Below are positions 46,301-56,611 of a stretch of 64,000 nucleotides of DNA, piece by piece. Position numbers and translations under genes: made by a program. Positions within the stretch are counted from its first letter, which is position 1, and each line of letters starts with the position of its first letter. The stretch comes from Cavenderia fasciculata. Taxonomy: Eukaryota > Evosea > Eumycetozoa > Acytosteliales > Cavenderiaceae. Location of the stretch: contig NW_004457708.1 of NCBI RefSeq assembly GCF_000203815.1, positions 1,054,001 to 1,118,000 on the forward strand, in the 5' to 3' direction. The notes below the pieces were generated by a model. It saw only the letters and a program-made list of their open reading frames with translations. It had not been told where the DNA came from and did no database searches.

Positions 46301-49300
46301 TTGATTTGAGCAGAGTTTGGTTGGACGAGTATTCCAATCTTGTCAGTCTTTAGGTAGACAGCGTTGAGATTGTTGATATAGTCGAGGAGGTTTTGAGCGA
46401 GGTTGTATCCGATGGGTTCAGAGAAACGTACGTTGAGGATGAGTGGGAGTGCTGGATTGAGGTTGAATCCACTTGGTGGAAGAATACCCAAGATTCTTGG
46501 AGCAATACCGTCTACAGTACTTTCGGCAATAATATGGAAACTGAAAAAGTGACAAATGGAAGAGTTTACAATCATTGGACTTTGAGAGAGATCCTCATTG
46601 ATGTCGAGGAAATAGTTGCCAGTGGTGAGATTCACTTGGATCATATTGAGGAAGTTGTAGGCAGAGTCGGTCGAGGTTGGGAGTCCCTTTTGACCGGTAG
46701 TGACGAGTGTGGTGCTACCATCGACATTGTGAGTTGACAAGGAGAGAGCAAAATCATTATCCAAATAGTCGTATCCAACTTCGGCATAGAGAACGAGTGG
46801 AGCAGATACTTCGAGTGACATACGGTATCTGAAAACATTGCTACCTGGACGTAGATTGTTTTGAATACGAGCATAGGTAAAGAGATAAGTGTCTGAACCG
46901 AGGGTAACATCTTGTCCGTATGGGAACTCGATTGATTCAGGTGGAACTTGATCAACTTCATTGGGGAGTGGGTTTGGACAGAGCAAGTCATTGGTAATGT
47001 GTGTGACAGTTTCAATGGCCAATTCAAAGTGGAAATAGTTGCATGGTGACTTTTTGTTGACACGGAAAAACATGACATCGAGTGTGTATGGGGTCGATTG
47101 AGGTTGGAGTAACCAGAGTGACGACTCTTCAGCTTGATTGGAGAAGGAACTGTAGATCAAACTGTTTGGATCAGATCCATTGGTGTAGAGATGGAAATCA
47201 ATGTCATTGTTGGGGTCGGGTGAAGCATACAGACGCATGTAAACTGGTTCTTTGGGAACGTTAAAGGTGATGTAGTTGTGCTTCTTGTCGGCAGCATTGG
47301 AGAGGTAGAAATGGTCATTCATAAAGAGGATCTCTCCATTGACCGAGTTTTGTGGACCGCCATAAGGTGTGGCAGAGTTGGAATTGAGTGAGGATGGGAG
47401 CACATTGGTGGTACTGCAAGTTTGTCCGGCTGGTGTACTAGTATTGAGGAAGTATCCTAGTGTATAGGTAGCACATTGTACATTGTTGTAGGGAGAGACA
47501 GACGAATAGGGGTCGTATACATTGAGTTGGTATTTACCGGCTGGAAGAACCTCATTGATGTATGCTTGACCACCATCATAGAGAGCGTGGTAGTACTTGA
47601 CAGTAGAGATACCATTGACAATGATAGTGCTGTTGAGCTTGATGGCAAGCGAGGCAACAGCATCATTGTATTGGACGGTGGTGGTAAAGAGACCGGTTTG
47701 ATTGATGGTAAACACCATTGATTGTGGTTGTTGGGTAACTGCAAGACTACGCATAAACGTGCCAGAGTACAACTGGTTGCCATTGATAAAATCGGGTAAA
47801 TCAGTTGCCGATGCATCACATTGTTGAGTGATCGATGGGACAGCATCCAAAGTCGATGTTGGTACAATCGAAATAAAGATGGGGAAATCAACACAGTCTT
47901 CGACCTTGGGGAGTGGACCGTTCAATCCATAGTAGGTAAACTTGATGAGATAGGTACCTGGACTGAGGAGGTTGTAGGTGATTTCTTCACCAGTGGTACG
48001 TGAAGAGGAGATGGTCTTACCAGTGGCTGCGTTGGCAAGTACTAGATCGATATCAAGTGATGAGTGGACTGGAATATAGATACGGACAAGTGACTTGGTG
48101 GTCAAAGTAAATTGAACATTGTCTTTGGCATTTTGAACGTCGGCGAGGACTGTTTGTTGGAAGTAGAGTTGTTGACCAGTGAGGGTAGAAAGGTAACCAA
48201 TCGAGTTGAAGGTTTGTGGGAAGAGTAAGGATTGACAGACAATAGTATCTTGGTTGGTAGATGCGTCGTCGGCAAGTTGCAAAGCGACACGCAAAGTAAA
48301 TTCAACACAAGTGTTGATATTGAACTTTCCACTACTTGGTTTGAATGGTTCATAGACACGAAGGTAATAATTACCTTGGGAAAGCAATGTGGGTAAGATA
48401 TCAACCTTGTTGTAGAATGTTGTACCGGAAATGACAAGAGTACCATCAGCTTGGAACAAAGCAATCATGACATCATTCCAGACAAAGTCAAAAGTGATGA
48501 TTGCACGGAACAAGGCGTTTTGCTTGGTTACAGAGAATGGTAATTGGGTTGAGAATTGGGTAGTGTTTTGAGTAAACATAAAGTCGCCAGTTTGGTCAAA
48601 AACGGTGGCAGAAGCGTTGGGAATCCAGTTGAGGGGTGGGAGAACGGCGGGGTTGCATACGTCCTTTGGTTTCTCGGATTGAGGGGCAATCGAGAGTTGA
48701 GCAGTGTAGGTGTAGCAGTCGCTCGAGGGGTACAATGGCCACTTGTAAAAGCTGGTGACCAAAGTGTAGTTTTTGCCCTTGGTGAGCACATACTCGATGG
48801 ATTCGTCGCCGTTGAATTGGTTGCTCCACACAACACGCTTGCCATTCTCATTGAGGGTGAGATCAACGTCGATAGAATCTTGTTGCGAGTAGGCACGGAA
48901 GTACGAGTCGACCGAGACGGTAAAGGTGGTTGTCCAGGCGGGTGCGACAATCAACTTGACGGGTGGCACGAGGAAAGTGTCGGTGATCTGGATCGAGGTG
49001 GATGTACCGAGGTAGGCAGGCACGTTGAGACTGGTCGGGAAATAGTTGGCTGTACCCCAACATGGATCGTCGTCTTCAGCAGACTCGATCGACACATTCA
49101 ACGAGAATGGAACACATGGTGGGAAGTAGGTAGAGTTTTTAGAGGTCGAAGCGGTTGTGACGAGGAAAGTGTAGTTTCCAGGTTCGAGGGTGAGAACGAG
49201 TTGATTCAAGTTACGCGAGTGGTCGCCGTCATAGACAACAGTCTGTTCGTCTCCGTCGTCGTCTTGGTTGTCCAATGTCACCGAGAGACGGATATCACCG

Positions 49301-51344
49301 AGGATAAAATTGAAACCAGCGGCGGCATAAAAGTATGATACCTGAGTGAGATTGAATGTCTGCGACACGATCGTGACTGGATTCGACTGACCAGAAAACA
49401 TTTGGTAGAATTGTGTACCATTGAAATAGTATTCACCGGCAGCGTTCAAAGTAGACATTCCACTAACATCGGGCAATACATTGGCAGTAATACCATTGCA
49501 ATAGTTTAGTGTAGTGTAATCGGTAGTTGGTGCAATACCAATTTCAATGTAAAATGTATCACAAAATGTATCAATATTATTACCAAAAAACATTACCTTG
49601 ATTGCATATTTTCCTGGTGTCAATTGTGCTGTAATATCTTCTTCTCCTCCCCATTTAAATGATGATGTTACAATTGCTAAAAAAAGAAACAAAATTAATT
49701 AATTGTAAAATAAATATATTATATATTTGTTTTACTTACAACCATCAGAACTATCAAGGATTTCAACATCAATATCAACTCTATGTTCTGGAATATAAAC
49801 TCTAATATAACTTGGTGTATCAATTGTAAACTAAATAGAAAAATAAATAAAAAAATATAAGTATTTTGTTTTGTTTGTTTCTATTTTTTCTATTTCTATA
49901 ATTTACATTAACAATATCAGAACCAGTTAAAAGATCCAAGAAAACATTATCAGCAAAATAAAGATAACCACCATCATCGATAAAACCTGGATCATCAAAT
50001 GAAGTTGGAAGATTGTAGGAATCACAATTGAGGAAAGTTTCAGTTTCGTGAGCAGATTCAATGTCAATGGCCAAAGAGAAAATGGTGCATGCTCCCGAGA
50101 GGGTGAAATCCTTTTCTTGAGTTTGATCATAAATCCAAAGAGTATAATCACCTGGAATTAAAACTGATTTCAATGTTGAATGACCCTTTGTAATATGTTG
50201 ACCAATAATACAACCATCATTTTGTAAACATGCACTTAATCCTGTTTGAATTGGTGGAATTGTCATATTTTGATTAACAATCATTACACTAAGAAATAAA
50301 AAGAGATTAATACATATTCTTCTATTTCTTTTTTTTGTTTCTTTCTTTTTCTTTCTATTTCTATTTACCCAACACTACCACCAGTTAAAAAGTGAGAACC
50401 AATGGTAACTTCAACACCCCATTTATCAGTTGCAATGACATCAGATGGAAGAGTAAAGTTGTAACCCTTGACATAGGTGAGATTGTTTGCTTTACCGGTA
50501 GCTTGTTGATCAACAAAATTGAATACAGTTGCAGCATCATTGACATCTGAATCATATCTATAAATTCCACTTGAAACATCAAATGTCAATGTTGGGAATT
50601 GATTTTGGCTAGCTGGACAAACAGTTGCTGCTACATTGGTATTAACAGTTGCCTAAAAATTAATTTAAAAAGAAGAATGAATAAGATAAGTATTTGAATT
50701 GTACAATTTGATTCATTTTTCTTTTGTTTGTTTTGTTTTGACTTACAACTGGGGAAATAGCAGCTTCAATAGTTAAAGTTGGACAAGCCATTTTAGAACC
50801 AGAAGCAGCTTTAAAGAAAAGCAAACGTAATTTATATGAACCTGGAGCTAAAGTTGCAAAAACAGTTTCATCTAATCCTGGTGTTGAATCTGTAGAATGC
50901 TAAAAAGAAAAAGAAAAAAGAAAAAAGAAAAAGAATTAGGAAATGAATTCATCTATTATTATTATTATTATTATCTTTACTTACAGTGACTGGAGTTTTA
51001 TTACTAGGATCACTATGATATAACCAAATATCAACATCTACGGTATGTGGTGCAACATAGAATCTAAAGGCACTTGGTACTGTAATGTTAAAGGTAATAT
51101 CCTTGATAAAACTTAAAAAGTCATAGTAAAAGGTATCTTGTATATGGAAATCTTGATTGAATCCAAGATAGTTGTAAGAATCAAACGATGTTGGGAGTGG
51201 TTGATAGGGACATGACTTGTCGGTTGTTACCGGTGCTGCTCCCAAAACAACCGATATTATGCTCGCAATGAGCAATAAATAACCTAGAGGTTGAATTGAC
51301 CTAAAAGATGATGAAGATAAAGATATATTGTTATTATTAATCAT
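40387..51344 (-). CDS. Giant modular cell-surface protein with EGF-like repeats and one membrane anchor
   Basis: Six exons: 51344-50985, 50899-50747, 50652-50369, 50288-49907, 49830-49740 and 49676-40387. All join in frame, giving 3,519 residues. It has an N-terminal signal peptide (PLGYLLLIASIISVVLGA) and then a long array of about 150-residue beta-rich modules in two alternating kinds. Kind A starts C..LP.SL(N/D)S..YL and contains VDIDLWLY-type strands; kind B contains GYxFLxxDLxLxL. Both end in PGxYxLxIY, as in bacterial pre-peptidase C-terminal-like folds (inference). Twice the array is closed by an Ig-like segment (SGFNLNP..., SGYNLSP...) and Cys-rich EGF-like units. A membrane helix (IIALEVIASIVAGAIVIGGAVW) precedes an acidic, Asn-rich cytoplasmic tail. 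Many N-x-S/T sites fit an extracellular role, perhaps adhesion or ligand binding. Confidence 0.92.
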
Positions 51345-52408
51345 CTTTTTTACTCTATTGTTTATCTATCCTATGGTTTATAAATATATATTGGTTGGTT
51401 GGTATTGGTTGATGGATGAATATTGATGGATTGATGGGGAAGAGCGTGATTCTTGACGATCAAAGATTGATGGTCAAGAAGAGAGCTGAAGAGACAGGCG
51501 ATTGGCGGGTATGAAATCGGACAAGATTTTTCTATTTTTTTGAAAAAACAAAAAAGTGTCAAGACCAACAAAAGGGCATCCGACGGACAGAGAAAGAGAG
51601 AGGAAATTTAAAAATAACTATAGTAGTTTGACCTTTTAATGATCATCTGATTCATGAAAAACAAAGAATATTTGTTGTTGTAAACATTGTGGTTTGGTTG
51701 TGGTGATTAGTGTGAAAATTGAAAGACGATGGGTGTGTGTGTGTGTGTTTGTGAGGATCCCACCACTCTTGATGATCATCACTTTTGGGTTCTCCTCCTT
51801 TTTCATAGTCGACCGAGTGAGTATGAAGATACATCACATCCAAGTACTTGAATATATATAATTGTTGAGTAAAGTTAAAAATAAAAGAAAAAATATCTTC
51901 CTTTGCTTTTTCGAATTTTTCATTCTCTTTCGAAGCTGGTGGAATCGACAAATTTGTGAAATGACACATTCGACGTCGTTCACGATCATCGTAATCGTCA
52001 AACTCTATCTATCTATCTGACAATACTATCCTATCCTATCTATTATTATTATTATTATTTTCCTTGTTGTTTTTAAGAACTATAACCACACATTGTGAAG
52101 TGAACTTGACATTTTGGTTGTTTGGTTGTTTGTGTTTATTCCTCTTACCTCATTAGTTTTTTGTTTTGTTTATACTGCTAAACTAGTACTATTACTATTA
52201 CTAATTGAGAGGAGGAGTATTATCCTTTTTCTATTTCTTTCTTTCTTTCTTGGTTAAATATCTACTACTAACCTAACTACTCTTGTTGTGTGAAGTTGTT
52301 TGTTGTTGTGAATATTATTAAAAGATTCAAGAGAGTCAAAGAGGGGGATAATCGTCGAGTTGACTGCTACTAACGATCGTTTGGTCCAAGACTTTTGAAG
52401 CAAGTAAG

Positions 52409-52441
<33 letters not shown>

Positions 52442-53104
52442 GTAGAGATAAAGATATTTAGGACTATATTGAAATAAGTTCAAGAAGTGTTGGTCAAAAA
52501 AATTATAAAGGAGAGAGAACTCGACTCTGGGGACTGACAGATTTTTAAAAAAAAAATTAAAAATATTTTGCAAAAGGGCGCCCTCTCCTCTCTCGCTCTG
52601 ACAACCGTGAAAACTCCAGTGAACATTATGCTTTTGGTTTTTTCCTTCAAACCGGTAGAGGTACAGGTACAGGTAGATAATTATCTTCTACTATGAGTCA
52701 ATAACAGTACAGTCGGTTGGTTGGTTGGTTGCAACCAAATGCATTTGGTACAATCCTACCAAAGATATTTATCTAACTAGTTATGTATTTGTTCAAACAC
52801 CAACCAGTGTCCAGTGTTTCAAACAACAAAGAAACAACTTTTTGAAATTATTATTTAATAAATTACAAAACTTTGTTGAATCAATCAAATAAAGAGATAG
52901 AGAAATAATAATATAATATTATATATATTATCTTATAGTATTTATTCTACATCTCTCTCTTTCTACAACAAAAAAAAACGAATGAAAGATTTGTGTCAAT
53001 TTTTGAGTTTTTTTTTGAAACATTGAGTGCTTCAAAGGAGATAATACACAACTTGTGTTCATTAGATTAAATCATCATTATCATCAAACAGAGAGAGATA
53101 GAGA
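51345..53104. other. Long intergenic spacer
   Basis: 1.76 kb between two divergent genes (the giant surface gene and the small complex-I-like gene). It contains a (GT)n run near 51728, a (TAGA)n microsatellite (52408-52442), GGTT tandem copies (52713-52731) joined to a 16-base perfect palindrome (52734-52749), and A/T tracts. A 105-codon minus-strand frame at 51652-51969 lacks any recognisable feature. No tRNA or other RNA gene is seen. Confidence 0.5.
52408..52442. repeat. (TAGA)n microsatellite
   Basis: About eight uninterrupted TAGA units in the spacer upstream of the giant surface-protein gene. Likely length-variable. Confidence 0.95.
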
Positions 53105-53464
53105 ATGGGTCATTATATTCCAAAACAAGATCATAACGGTATCGATATACCATACAGACTTCAAAAGGCTGCCTATTGGAGAGAAAACTCTCAAGTATTC
53201 TTTAAGTTTACTCCAAAGGTTACTTGCTCTATCATCTTGTTTGGTGTTGTCATCCCAAGCTTTTGGTTCTTTACTTCAAGAGCTCAAGGTGTATGTTATA
53301 GATAGAAGAGAAGAAAAGAGAAGATAGATTAGATAGATAGACGATATATATATATAGAAAGAAGGAGGATTATTAATCATTCATTCATTCATTCATTTTA
53401 TTTATTTATTCGATACTTGTAGAAATACAAAGACCCAATTGACAGAAAGGAAAGATTAATTTAA
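53105..53464 (+). CDS. Small single-span protein, possibly complex I NDUFB4-like
   Basis: Two exons: 53105-53290 and 53423-53464, phase 0, giving 75 residues. The N-terminus is polar with Tyr/His; one membrane helix follows (TCSIILFGVVIPSFWFF), then a short charged tail ending DRKERLI. The single-span layout and the (D/R)RKE(R/K)LI tail resemble the B15/NDUFB4 accessory subunit of mitochondrial NADH:ubiquinone oxidoreductase, where RDRKEKLI follows the membrane helix. The match is short, so the function is a tentative inference; the gene itself is well supported by the clean splice (GGT|GTATGT...TGTAG) and conserved-looking sequence. Confidence 0.7.
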
Positions 53465-53782
53465 ATAGACAACAGATATAGAATGAATGAATGACAACAA
53501 TAAGTTCATTCAAAATTGGGATAATAGTAATAATGGTGGGATAAACAACAACAACAAACAACAACAAACAACAGCAATTGATAGATATCATGTCTATTAT
53601 AACAATTGTGTATCATACGAAAAGAAAGAATAAAATCAACAAATCAATCACTCTAAAAATGATAGATGGATTAAAGATAAATAGATAGATAGAATGTTTT
53701 GAATGAACAAAACAAACCTATAAAAATGTATTACATTTTTTTTTATTTAAAAAAAGGAATCTTTTGTTATTAGTCGTCGTCG

Positions 53783-55633
53783 TTAATCATCGTGATGATC
53801 ATCGTCGTGTTGATTAGTATTACTACTATTATCACTGTTATTACCACCACCTACACCAAGTAATCTTTTGGCAAGTGATACCATGAATCTGTCACTTGGT
53901 TTGGTAGAAGTGGTTGATGTTGGTAAACTGGAAATTAGATTGGTAATGCTTTGGTTCGATGAAGTGATAGTTGAAGAAGAAGAAGAAGAAGAGGAGGAGG
54001 AATTAGAGTTTGATGATAAAGAGTTGGATGTTTGATTTTGAGATGGTAATGAAAATGATGGTGGTGAAGGTAACAATGAATTTATACTAAATCCATTACT
54101 AATTATATTATTAATAATAATATTATTAATATTATTATTACTACTATTATTATTATTTAGTATAGTGTTGGTTGATTGATTATTATTATTATTATTATTT
54201 ACATTATCATTTAATAAAGAATTGGTAAGAGATGTAAAAGTATTGGTTGATGGACCACCTCCATCACCTGTACTAACACCTTGAATAAACGCTTTTACAA
54301 TATCAGGTGCACTTATACCATTTCCTGGGATGGTATTACCACCACCATTACCATTAATATTACCATTGTTGTTGGGTACAACAACATTACCATTATTATT
54401 ATTTTGATTATTAATATTTTGATTTTGATTTTGATTATTTAAATTATTATTATTATCACTGTTGTTGTTATTTCTTTTCTTTTTGTTTTTTCTATTTTTA
54501 ATAAGATTACCAATTACATTGGAAGTTGTAGAAGAGATTGTTGGTTTGGTTGCTGGTATGACGATAGGAGGTTGTTGTCTTTGTTGAATAAGTGCCAATT
54601 TCTTAGCAGTACGATTACTCCACCAAGACTTGAAAGCTTTCCAAATAAAATGAGAAACAATTGGCCATACAACCAAAATAATAGTAACAACTAATAATTT
54701 TCTCCAAACAGTTGGATTCTTTCCAAAAATAAATAAATAAATCTTTTTAAATAATGTCATTGGTTTGTTTTGTGATTGCAATTGTTGTAATTGTAATATT
54801 TTTTGTTGTTGTTGTTGATATTCTTCATTTTCATCTACTACTAGATGTTCAGATGATAATAATGATTGTTGTTGTGGTGATTGTTGTCTATTTCCATAGA
54901 TTTCCATTATACGATGTTTAATAGTATCCATTTCCAACTCCCAATATTGTTCACGTTGAGATAATAGTATTTCATATTGTTTTTGTTTCTCCAATAGTCT
55001 ATGTACCTCTGCCAAACAATTAGTTAACAATCTTTCATTATTTGCCATATCATCGTCAAATATAATTGATGGATGAGTAGAGGAGGAGGAAGAAGCAGAG
55101 TTTAGAGATGAAAGAGGAAGAGGATTATTTCTTTCATTGTCAACACTCTTTTCAAGATTTGATATTCTTTGAATCAAAGTTTGTGAAAGGTTTTTAAATT
55201 GATAGATCTCTCTTTTCAATACACCCATACAAACTTCTAAATCTTTTCTATTCGTCACAGACAATACTGAAAAGTCAGAGTTTGAATCATAAAATGCTCC
55301 ATCTCCTTCCTCCTCTTCTTCATTCTCTGTATTATTATTATTATAGTTGTTAAAGTCTTCTGTTACTACTTTTGTATATGGTATAATTGACTTTTTAACA
55401 ATCCCTCCTTTTCTTTTCATTCTTTTACTATTATTATTATCATCTGAAGATGAAGATGAAGAACCAGAAGATGAAGTATAATCTGATTGTTGGTGTATTA
55501 TATTATTACTATTATTATTATTACTATAGTGATTAATGTTACTATGTTGTTGTTGTTGTTGGTGACGTTGATTACTATTATTAAAGTATCTTGGTGATAA
55601 TGGTGAAGGTGGTGTATAGATATTACTATTCAT
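53783..55633 (-). CDS. Coiled-coil membrane protein with Asn-rich tails
   Basis: A single exon of 616 codons. Residues 1-110 are Asn/Ser/His low complexity. Residues about 125-175 (DLEVCMGVLKREIYQFKNL...RISNLEKSV) and about 200-245 (LLTNCLAEVHRLLEKQKQYEI...) form heptad-like coiled coils. A basic-aromatic stretch (FKKIYLFIFGKNPTVWRKL) leads into one membrane helix (VVTIILVVWPIVSHFIW, about 313-333). The remaining C-terminal half is Asn/Ser/Gly-rich. The layout (cytosolic coiled coil, single anchor) recalls organelle tethers or peroxisomal/ER membrane proteins, but no family is recognised. The open frame is long despite the low-complexity content. Confidence 0.8.
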   Translation of the reverse strand: MNSNIYTPPSPLSPRYFNNSNQRHQQQQQHSNINHYSNNNNSNNIIHQQSDYTSSSGSSSSSSDDNNNSKRMKRKGGIVKKSIIPYTKVVTEDFNNYNNNNTENEEEEEGDGAFYDSNSDFSVLSVTNRKDLEVCMGVLKREIYQFKNLSQTLIQRISNLEKSVDNERNNPLPLSSLNSASSSSSTHPSIIFDDDMANNERLLTNCLAEVHRLLEKQKQYEILLSQREQYWELEMDTIKHRIMEIYGNRQQSPQQQSLLSSEHLVVDENEEYQQQQQKILQLQQLQSQNKPMTLFKKIYLFIFGKNPTVWRKLLVVTIILVVWPIVSHFIWKAFKSWWSNRTAKKLALIQQRQQPPIVIPATKPTISSTTSNVIGNLIKNRKNKKKRNNNNSDNNNNLNNQNQNQNINNQNNNNGNVVVPNNNGNINGNGGGNTIPGNGISAPDIVKAFIQGVSTGDGGGPSTNTFTSLTNSLLNDNVNNNNNNNQSTNTILNNNNSSNNNINNIIINNIISNGFSINSLLPSPPSFSLPSQNQTSNSLSSNSNSSSSSSSSSSTITSSNQSITNLISSLPTSTTSTKPSDRFMVSLAKRLLGVGGGNNSDNSSNTNQHDDDHHDD

Positions 55634-56177
55634 TTATCAGTTTATATAATCTAACAAAGTTAGTTAGTTACATATATTAATTAACCCTTCCTTTTGATAA
55701 TGTAATTAGTTGATTGTTTGTTTGTTTATTTATTTGTACAAGAGCCTTTTAAAAAAAAATAGAGAATACACTTTTTTAATGATGAAGGGTGGGGGTTGGG
55801 TAGAGTGGTGGTTATGGGCGATGAATTCATTCTTCGATTGGCCCATAAAAACTATAAAAAAATTAAATTAAATTCAAGTTTCACTACTTTTACAGATTTC
55901 TCACAAGAGCCAAAGAATCCAAGATGTAGAGTAAGAAGGAGAGAGAACAATATCATATATTTATTTAATTATTTATAATGTCAAATAACAAGCCATGAGA
56001 ATGTCTTTTTTTGGATGATTCGAAAATGTAATTCATACTTCATTATTATAATAATGATGAATTAAAAATATTAAATATTCTAAATCACATTTTAATGAAT
56101 GAATCTAAAAAACTATAAATAAAGGATGTCCAACATATATTTTATAATACCCATATACTATTAAAGATAAATCAAAA
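55634..56177. other. Intergenic spacer
   Basis: AT-rich DNA with one G-rich patch (GGGTGGGGGTTGGG near 55788). A 60-codon plus-strand frame at 55796-55978 has no recognisable features. It separates two divergent genes. Confidence 0.5.
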
Positions 56178-56481
56178 ATGTTATACAGTATGTTTAAAAT
56201 ATTAAAATATTAAAAATAGAAAATAATATTAATTTATTAATTAAATTAATTAATAAATTTTTTTTGTAGAATCATTTTTAATGTTAAATCCTGGTGATTC
56301 ATTACAAAGATCAACAGGATCATCAATGCGTTCGATGTCCGGTGGAGTATCAGGAGATGCACTAAACCAAGTGGCCGGTAGAAGAGGTGGAAAGAAAGGT
56401 GGAAAAGGTGGAGGTGGAGGTGGTGGAGGTGGTGGAAATGTTGATATCGACATTGATATTGACATTGATATTAATAACTAA
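56178..56481 (+). CDS. Tiny Gly-rich protein with Asp/Ile repeat tail
   Basis: Proposed as two exons, 56178-56187 (ATG TTA TAC A) and 56270-56481, around an 82-base intron with GTATGT donor and GTAG acceptor; 73 residues result. Without the splice, translation could start at 56281. The product has a Ser/Arg/Met-rich middle, a GRRGGKKGGKGG basic Gly tract, poly-Gly and a (DI)n tail ending in NN. The frame is much richer in G/C than its flanks. No family is recognised. Small Gly-rich genes of this size are common in dictyostelids, often developmentally expressed, but that role is only a guess here. Confidence 0.5.
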
Positions 56482-56611
56482 ATCAGAGTCCATCCACTCC
56501 TTTTATATATTTAATATTTAATATTTAATATTCCTTATTATTATTTTTTTTTTCTATCCAACCTTTTAATTTAATATTTACTTTTTTTTTTCGTTTCCAA
56601 ATTTCTTTTGT

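Noticed and set aside
48556-49338. 260-codon plus-strand ORF opposite the giant surface protein
   Set aside because: Antisense shadow of a well-supported coding exon; sequence lacks domain features.
51652-51969. 105-codon minus-strand ORF in long spacer
   Set aside because: No recognisable domain, His/Thr-rich from a (GT)n run, and no splice or composition support.
55796-55978. 60-codon plus-strand ORF
   Set aside because: Short, AT-rich and without features; likely chance in a spacer.
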